Positions 1-9,325 of a DNA stretch of 31,242 nucleotides are shown piece by piece. Origin of the DNA: a virus; the IMG/VR virus record IMGVR_UViG_3300010149_000079, positions 1 to 31,242 of that record; one strand, given 5' to 3'. Numbering within the stretch: the first letter of the stretch is position 1; each line of letters starts with the position of its first letter. The notes under the pieces were generated by a model. The model was not told where the DNA came from. It ran no database searches and worked only from the letters and a program-made list of their open reading frames with translations. The position numbers and the translations under genes are program-made.

Positions 1-883
1 CATCTTTCCTGCCCCAATTCAGTAGCTCCATAATGCCCCCCGCGCCACCTAGGAGTGTGGATAGTTCACTAGGCTCAGAATACGAAAAACTTTGGGCTGC
101 AAGAGGCAATCCTTGGAGAAGCGACTGCATGTATTGTGTCTGCTTGTAAGGAAACTCACGTTCTTCCTCAAACTGCAGGTAATCTGCGGCGATACCTTCC
201 TGTTCTATATCCCGCATCTCACGCCCTGCCTGCGATTGGGCGTCCAATACCCCAATTCCATACTCTAGGGCACGGTCTCGGGCAGTTTGGGCGCGGTCCT
301 GTTCTAAGTTGAACTGTTCTGCTGCACGAGAATAAGCATCCCGGTACCCCTCGCCAGTTACCCCAGCCATCTTGTCGAGCATGGCCCTAGTCAACTCTAC
401 GTCTGCCAGCGCCTGTCGAGACCCCCCATAGGCTCCAGCTTGGGCTAACTTGGCGTTCTGTGCGGTACGCGCAATATCGGTCTGCCGCCGAAGCTCATCC
501 AATTGCGGGTTCAGAGCCTGCTGGATGTAGGGGTTCATAAAAGTTTGTGCAGTGCCATCAGCCGTAAATGACTGAGGCTGGTAGGGCTGTAGGGCAGCAC
601 CTGATGCATCCGTGGGGACCCCTAAAGCTGCAATACCTGTAGCAGCCTGCTGCTGTAGCGCCGAAGGGCCAGCCGTAAGCGGTCCGGTATAGGCTTGGTA
701 GGGCATATCCCCCAAAGCCTGCCCTCTACCCAATATGTCAGTGACATACGGCCCCGCCCAACTAGACAGGGAAGATTCTGATCCGGTGTGTTGCCCTACA
801 TTAGGATCGGGACCTAAACCTACACCACTACCCGCTGTTTGTTTCGGGTCTACCCCAGTTCCAGTTGCAATTCCAGTAGCCAT
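1..883 (-). CDS. Conserved marine-phage virion-associated protein, C-terminus beyond window
   Basis: This reading frame starts at ATG 883 and stays open to the window edge, giving at least 294 residues. It starts MATGIATGTGVDPKQTAG. A Ser/Trp/Gly region (SSLSSWAGPYVTDILGRG) and the segment MPYQAYTGPLTAGPSALQQQ follow, then a long Gln/Ala-rich helical stretch with AGAYGGSRQALADVEL and DYLQFEEEREFPYKQTQY. No transmembrane segment or catalytic motif is visible. I remember similar proteins from marine phage genomes, next to the gene carrying the GGYLxGxxDGMxD motif found immediately upstream here. It starts 12 bases after that gene and is the last one seen in the late operon. A role in the virion, perhaps as an internal or ejection protein, is inferred from position only. 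Confidence 0.85.
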   Translation of the reverse strand, partial: MATGIATGTGVDPKQTAGSGVGLGPDPNVGQHTGSESSLSSWAGPYVTDILGRGQALGDMPYQAYTGPLTAGPSALQQQAATGIAALGVPTDASGAALQPYQPQSFTADGTAQTFMNPYIQQALNPQLDELRRQTDIARTAQNAKLAQAGAYGGSRQALADVELTRAMLDKMAGVTGEGYRDAYSRAAEQFNLEQDRAQTARDRALEYGIGVLDAQSQAGREMRDIEQEGIAADYLQFEEEREFPYKQTQYMQSLLQGLPLAAQSFSYSEPSELSTLLGGAGGIMELLNWGRKD

Positions 884-895
884 AGAAATATACCT

Positions 896-1672
896 TTACG
901 CAGGTAACGCTTTACGCGGGTTAATCTGTTTACCTTGGGCGGATCTGCCCGTACGTTGTTGCCGTACACGAGCCATCATTTCGTCAAGGGTTTTTGCCCC
1001 AGCATTGGAGTTTCCATTACCAAGGTGACTGACAACATCAGCAGGTACAACAAACTCCCCATCACTTAATGCAGCGGGTTGATTGTTGTTAATCGTTGCC
1101 GGAACTGCATCGGCCATACCATCGGAATTTCCACCGAGATACCGACCTTGAGCAAGTGCGACTATACCCCCATGACGCATAGTAGACACGGGGGGTGGCC
1201 TAGACTGTCTGGCAGGATTTGCAAGGTTGAATTTGCGTAGCTCTTCCGCTTGTGCGATGGCTTGTTGATTAGCAGCGGCAATACCGGGAGCTTTAGCGTA
1301 CTGAATATCAGAAAAATATCTTTGCCCAGAACTACCGGGACGCCGATTTGGGTCGTACGCATAAGTTTGGGTAACAGGTGCAGCCATTGGCGACTCTGCA
1401 GTTCCTGCCAGCCCTGCGACACCCGCCCCGCCCCCCATAGGAACACCCTGACGCACAGCCGTATATTTAGGTATCCCGCCTTGGTAGCCAACAGGGCGAA
1501 TATCGGGGTCCAACATACCTTGGTTGTCCAGTAACTTAGATATTCCTGCACCAAGCAGTGTGCTACCTAGGTCGGTATCCGCAAAAGCCTTACCGCCGTC
1601 CAACATCTTAGCGAACCAACTTCTATCATCTTTTTTATCTTCATCCGCCTGAGGGTCGTTAAATAACATCAT
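896..1672 (-). CDS. Virion structural protein with GGxxDGMADxxPATI motif
   Basis: The product has 258 residues. The N-terminal half is Gly/Ala/Pro-rich and low in complexity. The C-terminal third carries a conserved block: MRHGGIVALAQGRYLGG, then NSDGMADAVPATIN, then LSDGEFVVPADVVSHLGNG and a basic tail. I recall this block from many uncultured marine phage proteins encoded near internal-virion or tail genes; its biochemical role is unknown. Two adjacent ATG codons (1672 and 1669) are possible starts, with a GAGG Shine-Dalgarno about a dozen bases upstream. The gene begins 8 bases after the giant protein stops, so the two are probably co-translated. It may be an ejected or internal virion component. 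Confidence 0.85.
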   Translation of the reverse strand: MMLFNDPQADEDKKDDRSWFAKMLDGGKAFADTDLGSTLLGAGISKLLDNQGMLDPDIRPVGYQGGIPKYTAVRQGVPMGGGAGVAGLAGTAESPMAAPVTQTYAYDPNRRPGSSGQRYFSDIQYAKAPGIAAANQQAIAQAEELRKFNLANPARQSRPPPVSTMRHGGIVALAQGRYLGGNSDGMADAVPATINNNQPAALSDGEFVVPADVVSHLGNGNSNAGAKTLDEMMARVRQQRTGRSAQGKQINPRKALPA

Positions 1673-1680
1673 AGTCGTTT

Positions 1681-4600
1681 CTAACCTCTACCTCTGGGGC
1701 CAACTAGCCCTAGTAGTTGATCTGTTGTGGCACCTAATTGAGTAGCAAGGGATCTGCCTTGGGGGTCAGTTCCATAAGGACTGGCAAACAGCCCTGCTTG
1801 CTGGGGAGTAGCAAAAATACTACCAAAGTCGTATAGGTAATCAATATTCGTTGGGGGTGGCGTAGTAACAGACACTTCTCGCCTCATCGAAGCAGGGTCC
1901 GACAAGACATCCATAAGGAGGTTTTCCTTCTGTTCCTGCTGAAGCTGCCTGTTAAAGTCAGTCTGTAAGTCGATTTTAGTTTCAGTTAGCGCATCAAGTT
2001 CTCTTTGGGTATTAGCATCTATCGCTGCGTAAATACCTGTGGGCCCCGCAAACGGAGATGTAGTAGCTACATCAACTGGGCGTCCGGCAAGCAGATCATC
2101 CAGCATCTGCTGGTCTTCAATAGTGATCTGGCCGTCCCCGGTGACATCGTACAGCGCAAGCTGGTTCTCTGTTAGAACTTTATTCTGCGCTATGACATCA
2201 GCAACGAAATCAATATCCGTTGCGGTTACATCCTGTCGGGGCTTACCTACTAGATCCGCGACTGCATCAATATCGCTCGCTAAAGCCGCTTCGGTACCTG
2301 TTAAAGATTCTCCAAGAGTAGTCTCAGCGAGGTCTATCCTCTCAAGGACTTCCTCAATAGATATATCTAGGTCAACCGAAAGGTCAGATAAGGCGGATTC
2401 AATAGCCGCGTCACGTTGCATCCCCGCTTCTTCTTTAGCAGCGATGTCCGCAAACAACCCGGTAGGATCAACAGACTCATCGACATTGGGGGTAGAAGGG
2501 TCGTCATCCCGCCCCGGCGTACCCAGTACATCCGCAACGTCTGCAACGTCTTTTGTAACACCTGCTATATCTGCAGCTACGTCTGCAGCCAGACCACCTA
2601 TGATGTTAGTAAGGGTGTCTGCAGTTGTATTTAAATCTCCAGCTAGTGTAGCTATAGCTTCGTCGGTGCTTAGCCCTTGATCTTGTATTAGCTCAGTTAA
2701 CCGGGCCTCGACTCCATCTATATCAGTACCGAGATCAGCCAGACCTGCTTCTAGGTTTTTTATATTTGCAGCTACGTCTGTAGCCAAATCACCTACAAGA
2801 TTAGTAAGGTTGTCTGCAGTTGTATCTAAATCTCCAGCTAGTGTAGCTATAGCTTCGTCGGTGCTTAGCCCTTGATCTTGTATTAGCTTAGTTAGCTCAG
2901 TCTCAACCTCACTTACGCTAGTCCCGAGATCAGCCAGACTTGTTTCAAGGCTTGCTATATCTGCAGCTACGTCTGTAGCTAAATCACCTACAAGATTAGT
3001 AAGGTTGGTCTCGGTTGTACCTAGTTCTGCAGCTAGATCAGCTACAGCTTTATCGACATCACCGTCGTTAGCGTTGATTAGCGTAGTTAACCGAGTCTCA
3101 ACACTGGATATATCAGTCCCTAACTCAGCCAGACTTGTTGTCAGACCCGCTATATCTGTAGCTACTTTTGTAGCCAGATTACCTATGGTGTTAGAAAGGT
3201 TGGTCTCGGTTGTACCTAGCTCTGCAGCTAGATCAGCTACAGCTTGATCGACATCACCGTCGTTAGCGTTGATTAACGTAGTTAACCGAGTCTCAACACT
3301 GGATATATCAGTCCCTAACTCAGCCAGACTTGTTTCAAGATCTGCACCGAGAGATACGTCTGCGGCTACGCTTGAGGCCCAGTCACCTATAAGGCCGGTA
3401 AGGCCCTCCGGACTTACTTCTAACTTATCAGCCAGAGTACTTAAAGCGTCCTCTAGATCCCCACCGTTATCAGTGAGTGACGCAACTAAATCAGCCCTAG
3501 CTTCTTCTAAGCTACTCCCTAGCTCAGCCAGTGCATACGACGCTCCCATGTAGCGGAAGGGGGCTTCTTCATCGTCAACCTCTTCGTCTAGGTCAACCTC
3601 TTCGTCAACCTCTTCGTCTAGGTCAACCTCTTCGTCAACCTCTTCGTCAACCTCTTCGTCTAGGTCAACTTCATCGTCTAGGTCAACCTCATCGTCTTCT
3701 TCTTCGTCATCTTCAGATAAAGGTGGGCCTTCTGTTTGACCACTGGTGCCAGTCATGGGGGCGGTAAAACCTGTACCCTCGTCATCTGCAACGTCAAGAT
3801 CCAAATCAATGGAGCCTTCACCAGTAATACCTGAGCCACCTAGAGAAATTGCATCGTCACCCTCTTCGTCTAGGTCAACCTCTTCGTCTAGGTCAACCTC
3901 TTCGTCTAGGTCAACCTCTTCGTCAACCTCTTCGTCTAGGTCAACCTCATCGTCTACGGCTTCTTTATCGATAATGGCATCGATTTCTCCGTTTAAATTT
4001 TCGGGCGGTTCACTGACAAGGTTGTTTATGTCCCCAACAGTAAACGCGCTATACGCAGACTCTCCGTCTTCAGCAGCCCGGTCGGCTATAGCGTCTCTTA
4101 CATCTGCCGTAGTCGTTATTTCATCTTGGGCAACAGTGCCTAGGATGTTATTGATTAATGTAGTAGCGGTTATACCTGCGCTATTTAACGCCGCTGCGGC
4201 ATTGTCATACAGTGTTGTAAACGCTGTTGGAAGGCTTCCGTCTGCTACATAAGCATCATAGGCGGATTCAAAATTGTCTAATATGTCTCGTACGTCTTCG
4301 TCGGTAGCAATAATCAGGTTAGAGGCTAGATCACCGGTTTGTGACAACCCGTATATCGAACCGGTTGTACCGCCTCCAGCGAGGAACGCCATTACAACAG
4401 CGCCAGAAACATCGCCTGTAACATCAATATTAGGGTCTAACAAGGCCAACTGCCCACTTACATAATTGGCAACAAGTCCCTCCTCAACAGACTCGGTAGC
4501 ACCTTCCTTAAAGAATATCGAAGTTCCTTCCCCTACCCGGTCTACCAACGCATCGATGCTACGCCCAAGCAAAGTAACGCTATCCCCAGCGATATCCCCT

Positions 4601-7600
4601 GTTAAAGGGTTGTATTCCGGGGCATCTGGCAAATTCCGCCCGAATATGTTTTGTTCTAAAGCATCTCCCCCAACCTTGTTTAGCGCAAGAACAGCGGTCG
4701 CCTGAAGCAGGCCAGCGTTCCAACTAATATTGGTCGCATAGGCGCGAGCTTCCTCCTCTCCCAGCCCAGAACGAAGCGCCACATCTAGGGCTTGTTCGTA
4801 GGCCCCGCCAGCAGCCGATCCAAAACTTTCAGCTACGTCGGACATAAGAGCGGCGTTTAGCGATACATTTCCTGCAAGAAGCTCAGCTACCTCATCACTA
4901 CGCCCAACTATTTTAGCAGCGCCCTTAGCTGCTACCCCTGCGGCCCCGCCAATTAGGAGGGGAACAAGTTCTTGAGAAAGTTCTACACCTATGTACTCAG
5001 CGAGAAACATTGTGGGGTGGTCTTCTATAGCCCCGAAAAGCCCCTCAATAACTTCAAGAGAACGCTCCGTTGTGGACATAGCATCCCGTGCGGCTATCGC
5101 TGCTGCTGTAGCTTGTTCTACGGTGAACCCGGCAGCTATGTTTGCTTCATAAGTATCACGGTAAGTCTTCCCCTCTATCGCGGCGGATACCCGTCCGTCA
5201 AAGGCTTCTTTATCGGCTGTGTACTCTTCTGTGAGTCCACCTTCCCCTATTGCAGCAAGATCTTGAGCAAACCGAGTGAACGCGCTCTCTTCAATTTCCC
5301 CGAGTCGCCAGCTATCACTACCTACAGGCTCAATAGAGCTAATAAAATCGTACGTGGTGCCGAATGCTTCAAAAACACCACCTATACCCCTAAAGGTATT
5401 AGCCATAATGTTCTGTACGTTGGTGTTATCCAACGTAAACGTAGCGTCGAAAATCTCGCTACGGGCTTCAAACTCCCACTCGTCACTGTTTACGAAGTAG
5501 TCCATGACGTTGCTTAATTGGTCAACGAGGGACTGATCCATATCTAGGAGTTCTGCAACCTCCTCCCCGTCGCCTTGAGAAGCCGCAGCCATAAATACAA
5601 GCGCACTATCTTCAGGACTAAGGGATTCCCGTAGATTCTCGGAAAAATCTACGATACGGGTAGAAGTTGTGGGGTCACCGTTAGCATCGAAAGTTGTTAT
5701 TTCTTCCTTAAAAACCCCCGGACTAACCATCGTACGTATGACAGTCTCTCGACCATTCATCCCGTTGTACCGCTCTTCGTATTCCGATAGCTGTATTAAA
5801 CTTCCATCTGGCCCTCTGCCTACCGGAAGATTTAGTAGATCTATAGGAGTAGCCGAAACGATACCGGCCCAATCAACTGGAGCGTCTTCTGAATCCTGTA
5901 TCTCGGCTGCAAATATGCTGGCAGATTCACCGGGAGGAAGATTGTCCCCTGCTTCGGTGATAATCTCGTTCCAAGCCGCTAAGAAGTCTTCCTGTACAGA
6001 AGGGTCAATCTGATCGGCAGAGAAAGAACTATTTACCTGTGCAATAGCTCCAAGAATATCGGTTCCGGTCCCATTCTCCGCTACAAACTTATCCCACAGT
6101 GCTCCTAAAGCCTGTTGCGCGTGTGCAGAAGGACTTCCCCCTCTAAGTTTGAATGCATCTTTATCGGTAGCACTTAAAACATTGTTTACAAGTGTGTTCC
6201 AATTTTTGTGCAATCTACGTTGGAAGTCTTCTATATTAGTAACAGGGCTATTATGTACATTTTCCAAATAATGTTGGGCGACTTGCGACTCACTAAGAGC
6301 TTCCCCAAGTTTATTTAGATAAGCATATTCTGCTGCGTTAAAATTAGGATCTAGCGCAATAGCAAAAGCAGTACCTATTTCTTCTTCCTGCGCTATAAGA
6401 GCCTCATCGAGGTTTTCGCTACTGTTGTTTAGGTTTTCCAAAGAATCTTTGTACTCACCCAGAGCAAGGTCATACTCCTTAACTAACGGATCTGCATCTG
6501 CAGCGGTAACAGACTCTAGTGCAGCTTGATACGCATCTAGGTCGGTATCTATGTCTGCAGCAAGTTCCGCAGTAAGTTTGTTTATTTCATCTATCAGCCC
6601 TTGTAGATGCATGTCGCCACCACCCTCATCATGAAGGCGAGTTAGCTCCCGTATCCGCTCTATCTGCGGCATCCACTTGTCACGTAGCGTCTGTAATGTT
6701 TCGGAGTCCTCTTCGTAATTAGGGTACTTGTCTTTCCATTCCTGATAGAGTCCGTCTGATCTGGCAGCTAGTGCTTCAGTTTCTCCGTAATCTCCGGAAA
6801 ATTTATCTAAAATATTTCCGAAAGAAACTCCAAAATCAGTCTCATCTAATAAATCATGGAACTCCTTTGTGGTGTAGGCTTTGAAAGTGTTGTATGCAGC
6901 CCTACCCGCTGCTTCCCCACCTTCCCCACTTAAAATACTTCCTACAACACGTTGTGAAGCTGCGGCTATGTAGGCTAATTTCCTAGGGTCCTCTAAATCG
7001 ATACCTAAATGCCCTGCTACCCCTTGTATAAATTGCGTAGTTATAAGGCTACGGCTAATAGCACGGTTAATAATGTCTGAATTAACATCCTCACCAGTCA
7101 ACGCAGCCGCTAAAGAAGTCCCTATTACATTCTGTACTGCACTAGGCAGAAGTCTAGTTCCGGTTACCTCCCCGTTTTCGTTGACAATATCTATTTCCCA
7201 GTCTAGTCGGTCTGCAATGACGCCCGTCGCTGCATCTATAGCCGGTGCGAGCCCCCCTCTAAGAAAGGCTTCAAGAGGATCTTCCCCGTATATGACCGCA
7301 TTAGTAGCTCCCTCTGCTCCACCAGCAATCATATCGGCAACAAGCTGGCTACCAACTTTGTCCCCTACGGCTTCTCCGACAAAATCTCCTACCTCACCCC
7401 CAACTTTAGCGGACACATAGGATATTGCGGTGGCCTTCAGAGCATCCCCCAGTGAACCTCCCGCACGGTAGGTCTCCACTCCATCTATCAAAGGGAGAGC
7501 CCATAACTGCCCAGTCGCGATTGCGGCTATCCTGAGAGTGGCTGCTAAAGGGTCCTCAAAGAACCCATGCGCGAAATCGTCTACCCACCGCCCCACCGGC

Positions 7601-7716
7601 CTTATAATGTCGTTTACAACAAAATCACCGATGTCTTCAACACGATCAACTACCCAGTCAACCGCACCTTCGACTATATCGAATACTTTCTTACTGAAGC
7701 GTTCTACAGCGGCCAT
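1681..7716 (-). CDS. Giant (2011 aa) repetitive internal-virion-like protein
   Basis: The gene starts at ATG 7716, directly after the TAG of the previous gene. Residues 1-200 contain helical Ala/Gly-rich segments that could insert in or lie on a membrane, including the stretch around LAATLRIAAIATGQLWALPL. The central 1000 residues are mainly helical and acidic. Two Asp/Glu tracts built from EEVDLDEEVD units lie near residues 1250-1285 and 1337-1385. Five helical modules of about 65 residues follow (about residues 1394-1730). A single EF-hand or dockerin-like loop DVTGDGQITIED sits at residues 1857-1868. I see no lytic transglycosylase motif. Its size and its place before small virion genes resemble the internal core and ejection proteins of T7-like podoviruses; a tape-measure-like role is an alternative. 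Function is inferred, not shown. Confidence 0.85.
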   Translation of the reverse strand: MAAVERFSKKVFDIVEGAVDWVVDRVEDIGDFVVNDIIRPVGRWVDDFAHGFFEDPLAATLRIAAIATGQLWALPLIDGVETYRAGGSLGDALKATAISYVSAKVGGEVGDFVGEAVGDKVGSQLVADMIAGGAEGATNAVIYGEDPLEAFLRGGLAPAIDAATGVIADRLDWEIDIVNENGEVTGTRLLPSAVQNVIGTSLAAALTGEDVNSDIINRAISRSLITTQFIQGVAGHLGIDLEDPRKLAYIAAASQRVVGSILSGEGGEAAGRAAYNTFKAYTTKEFHDLLDETDFGVSFGNILDKFSGDYGETEALAARSDGLYQEWKDKYPNYEEDSETLQTLRDKWMPQIERIRELTRLHDEGGGDMHLQGLIDEINKLTAELAADIDTDLDAYQAALESVTAADADPLVKEYDLALGEYKDSLENLNNSSENLDEALIAQEEEIGTAFAIALDPNFNAAEYAYLNKLGEALSESQVAQHYLENVHNSPVTNIEDFQRRLHKNWNTLVNNVLSATDKDAFKLRGGSPSAHAQQALGALWDKFVAENGTGTDILGAIAQVNSSFSADQIDPSVQEDFLAAWNEIITEAGDNLPPGESASIFAAEIQDSEDAPVDWAGIVSATPIDLLNLPVGRGPDGSLIQLSEYEERYNGMNGRETVIRTMVSPGVFKEEITTFDANGDPTTSTRIVDFSENLRESLSPEDSALVFMAAASQGDGEEVAELLDMDQSLVDQLSNVMDYFVNSDEWEFEARSEIFDATFTLDNTNVQNIMANTFRGIGGVFEAFGTTYDFISSIEPVGSDSWRLGEIEESAFTRFAQDLAAIGEGGLTEEYTADKEAFDGRVSAAIEGKTYRDTYEANIAAGFTVEQATAAAIAARDAMSTTERSLEVIEGLFGAIEDHPTMFLAEYIGVELSQELVPLLIGGAAGVAAKGAAKIVGRSDEVAELLAGNVSLNAALMSDVAESFGSAAGGAYEQALDVALRSGLGEEEARAYATNISWNAGLLQATAVLALNKVGGDALEQNIFGRNLPDAPEYNPLTGDIAGDSVTLLGRSIDALVDRVGEGTSIFFKEGATESVEEGLVANYVSGQLALLDPNIDVTGDVSGAVVMAFLAGGGTTGSIYGLSQTGDLASNLIIATDEDVRDILDNFESAYDAYVADGSLPTAFTTLYDNAAAALNSAGITATTLINNILGTVAQDEITTTADVRDAIADRAAEDGESAYSAFTVGDINNLVSEPPENLNGEIDAIIDKEAVDDEVDLDEEVDEEVDLDEEVDLDEEVDLDEEGDDAISLGGSGITGEGSIDLDLDVADDEGTGFTAPMTGTSGQTEGPPLSEDDEEEDDEVDLDDEVDLDEEVDEEVDEEVDLDEEVDEEVDLDEEVDDEEAPFRYMGASYALAELGSSLEEARADLVASLTDNGGDLEDALSTLADKLEVSPEGLTGLIGDWASSVAADVSLGADLETSLAELGTDISSVETRLTTLINANDGDVDQAVADLAAELGTTETNLSNTIGNLATKVATDIAGLTTSLAELGTDISSVETRLTTLINANDGDVDKAVADLAAELGTTETNLTNLVGDLATDVAADIASLETSLADLGTSVSEVETELTKLIQDQGLSTDEAIATLAGDLDTTADNLTNLVGDLATDVAANIKNLEAGLADLGTDIDGVEARLTELIQDQGLSTDEAIATLAGDLNTTADTLTNIIGGLAADVAADIAGVTKDVADVADVLGTPGRDDDPSTPNVDESVDPTGLFADIAAKEEAGMQRDAAIESALSDLSVDLDISIEEVLERIDLAETTLGESLTGTEAALASDIDAVADLVGKPRQDVTATDIDFVADVIAQNKVLTENQLALYDVTGDGQITIEDQQMLDDLLAGRPVDVATTSPFAGPTGIYAAIDANTQRELDALTETKIDLQTDFNRQLQQEQKENLLMDVLSDPASMRREVSVTTPPPTNIDYLYDFGSIFATPQQAGLFASPYGTDPQGRSLATQLGATTDQLLGLVGPRGRG
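2525..3540. repeat. Tandem 195-bp (65-residue) modules in the giant virion gene
   Basis: The segment encodes about five copies of a helical module that begins LAELGTD or LADLGT and continues through a VETRLTTLI-like helix, a short linker and LTNLVGDLATDVA. The spacing is exact: GCGTTGATTA recurs at 3071 and 3266, and CGTCGGTGCT at 2661 and 2856, both 195 bases apart. Two subtypes occur: copies 2 and 3 have NANDGDVD in the linker, copies 4 and 5 have QDQGLSTDEA. The first copy is divergent and slightly longer. The pattern suggests amplification of a coiled-coil or helical-bundle unit. Confidence 0.9.
3566..3700. repeat. Acidic EEVDLDEEVD repeat tract, second block
   Basis: A low-complexity DNA repeat of CAACCTCTTCGTC and TAGGT units encodes runs of EEVD and DLDEEVD on the minus strand, near residues 1337-1385 of the giant protein. 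The units are nearly identical at DNA level, which suggests slippage or recombination. The very high negative charge could bind divalent cations or act as a disordered spacer. Confidence 0.9.
3862..3956. repeat. Acidic EEVDLDEEVD repeat tract, first block
   Basis: The same acidic unit occurs about 160 bases from the other block and lies first in the protein (about residues 1250-1285). A Gly/Ser/Thr-rich linker separates the two blocks. The near-identical DNA units imply a shared recent origin. Confidence 0.9.
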
Positions 7717-8208
7717 CTATCTATTCCGAAGTAACGGTCCCATGAGGGGCTTCTTACCCAAGTGGATATACACGACATACTCATCCGTACCCTTAACCTT
7801 ACCTATACTGAATAAGGTGTCAGAGTTTTGCTGCTGCGCCCTACGGTCAAACAACTTAAACGCATTCAGGAACACGGGGGTACGAAACGTAGTCATATAG
7901 TGCGTGATCTTTCTCTTCTGTAGGTAAGTAAAGTACTTGAACCCATTCAGAATGAAGTTACGCCCTGTATCTACGTTAAACGCACGCCCGACCATCTTGC
8001 GCTTGTTCTTACCCTTCCCCTTGTGCCCTATAAAGACCGTATTACCGATCTGCACTGCATCAGTGCCGGGTATCGTCATCTCAGAGGCAATAAATGCTAG
8101 GTACTGGTCGGGGGAATACTGATCCGTGGTCTGCTTATCGTTACTAGCAGCCATACCGAGGATCACAGGCCCCTCCAAAAGTCGTTCTTTGCTGTTCACT
8201 ATCTGCAT
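7717..8208 (-). CDS. Conserved phage protein, possibly GNAT-like (T7 gp13 position)
   Basis: The product has 163 residues and starts MQIVNSKERLLEGPVILGMA. It is mixed alpha/beta in appearance, with a basic loop HKGKGKNKRKMVGRAFN, then HYMTTFRTPVFLNAFKLF and a strand-like EYVVYIHLGK. I do not recognise a named family with confidence. The order of strands and helices and the position directly before the giant internal-virion gene recall T7 gp13, which has a GNAT-like fold; this is a weak inference. The ATG lies one base after the ketosynthase stop (TAGTATG) and has no strong Shine-Dalgarno, so translation probably depends on coupling. It could belong functionally with the ACP and ketosynthase or with the virion genes downstream. 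Confidence 0.8.
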   Translation of the reverse strand: MQIVNSKERLLEGPVILGMAASNDKQTTDQYSPDQYLAFIASEMTIPGTDAVQIGNTVFIGHKGKGKNKRKMVGRAFNVDTGRNFILNGFKYFTYLQKRKITHYMTTFRTPVFLNAFKLFDRRAQQQNSDTLFSIGKVKGTDEYVVYIHLGKKPLMGPLLRNR

Positions 8209-8209
8209 A

Positions 8210-9325
8210 CTAAGACGCCGGAAGGAACAGCGCGGCAGAGTAAATGTTACCCATGCCAGCAGCTAGACTGAGGAAAGGCCCAGCCGGGACCTCTGCGCTT
8301 TCCGAAAGGAACACAGGGTCGTAGGCCGTACGGTTAAGTATTTTGGGCACGTAGTTACGCTTCATGTCGTCCAACAGTAAACCTGTTTCCAGCAGGCCGC
8401 TTGCTCCCATTGTATGCCCTACCAAGGGCTTGTATGAGGTCGCTATAAAGTCAGGACCTAGGGATCGCAATAAAGCCGTTCTTTCCGCAGCATTGTTTAC
8501 TGGCGTACCAGTGCCATGCGTCTTCACTAACTTTACACAATTTGGGGGCAGATTGGCTATATAGAGGGCACCTTCTATAGCTTTGCTGTACCCACTCCCA
8601 TCAGACCGTTGCCCCAGCGGGTTGGTGTTATCTTCGGCGGAACTATACGCCCCGAGGAACATAGCCGCAGGGTCAGCCATGTTGGGATGTTCTTTCTCAA
8701 AAACCATAACCGCTGCCCCCTGCCCAATATGAAACCCTTGGTTCCGCTCATCGAAAGCGGAAGGCTGCATGTCCTCCTCATCCTTGTACTGCAGGCTGGC
8801 TCCCGCCTCCCCAAAAAACTCTAAGACAAGATTGTTTACGCTGTCTTCTCCGGTAAACACTACAACCCGGTCAAACCCAAAGTTATTCATCAGGTTCTGC
8901 ATATCCATGAGGACTTTCAGGCTGGACGCACAGGCACTAGCATCCGTAGATACGTGATCGTGTACCCCAAACATGCCAGCTATGCGCCCTGCATAGATAT
9001 TAGATAGCACGATAAAAGGTACCTTTATCTTGTAGTGCAGTTGCGCAGAAGGGTCTTTGTCGTAGCGCCCATTGTTGCCCATCCATCCTTGATTACCTGC
9101 GGCAAACAGGAATCCGGTCTTACCCTTAACTGGATTGTCACGGACGTAATTAAGGAGATCTTCATCCAGAAGTCCCTCTAAAAGTTTATGAGGAGGGTAG
9201 GACATCCCACGTTTAGCCCGTTTGAAGGTCTTAGGGAGGATATGGGCGTGTTGAGGGTACGGAACGTCATCAATAAGGGTTTTTTCGGTAGTACTTGCGG
9301 TGCGGTAATGCGTTATATAGATCAC
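8210..9325 (-). CDS. Beta-ketoacyl-ACP synthase (KAS II/FabF-type condensing enzyme)
   Basis: The 371-residue product has the thiolase-fold signature of type II ketosynthases, which condense malonyl-ACP with an acyl chain. The nucleophile Cys132 lies in STDASACASS. The two catalytic His are His270 (KTHGTGTP) and His304 (KPLVGHTMGASG), with Lys299 five residues before the second His, the same Lys-His spacing as E. coli FabF. GFHIGQGAAVMVFE matches the conserved GF-x-GEGA block, and GMGNIYSAALF corresponds to the C-terminal glycine-rich loop. It is somewhat shorter than typical FabF (about 410 residues), mainly at the N-terminus. The GTG start overlaps the ACP stop (GTGA) and has GGAGG at 9333-9337, seven bases away. 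With all catalytic residues kept it is probably active. I would not choose between KAS I and KAS II types. Confidence 0.92.
   Translation of the reverse strand: MIYITHYRTASTTEKTLIDDVPYPQHAHILPKTFKRAKRGMSYPPHKLLEGLLDEDLLNYVRDNPVKGKTGFLFAAGNQGWMGNNGRYDKDPSAQLHYKIKVPFIVLSNIYAGRIAGMFGVHDHVSTDASACASSLKVLMDMQNLMNNFGFDRVVVFTGEDSVNNLVLEFFGEAGASLQYKDEEDMQPSAFDERNQGFHIGQGAAVMVFEKEHPNMADPAAMFLGAYSSAEDNTNPLGQRSDGSGYSKAIEGALYIANLPPNCVKLVKTHGTGTPVNNAAERTALLRSLGPDFIATSYKPLVGHTMGASGLLETGLLLDDMKRNYVPKILNRTAYDPVFLSESAEVPAGPFLSLAAGMGNIYSAALFLPAS

Noticed and set aside
735-1028. Plus-strand open frame of about 97 codons.
   Set aside because: It runs antisense across the end of the gene at 896-1672 and the start of the gene at 1-883. 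Both of those have conserved patterns, and the plus frame shows none.
3566-3956. Short direct repeats as a possible CRISPR array.
   Set aside because: The units are contiguous, in frame and code for EEVD/DLDEE without unique spacers. They are coding microsatellite repeats.
4972-5517. Long plus-strand open frame of about 181 codons.
   Set aside because: It is opposite the continuous 2011-residue gene and has a Cys-rich, low-quality composition typical of antisense frames.
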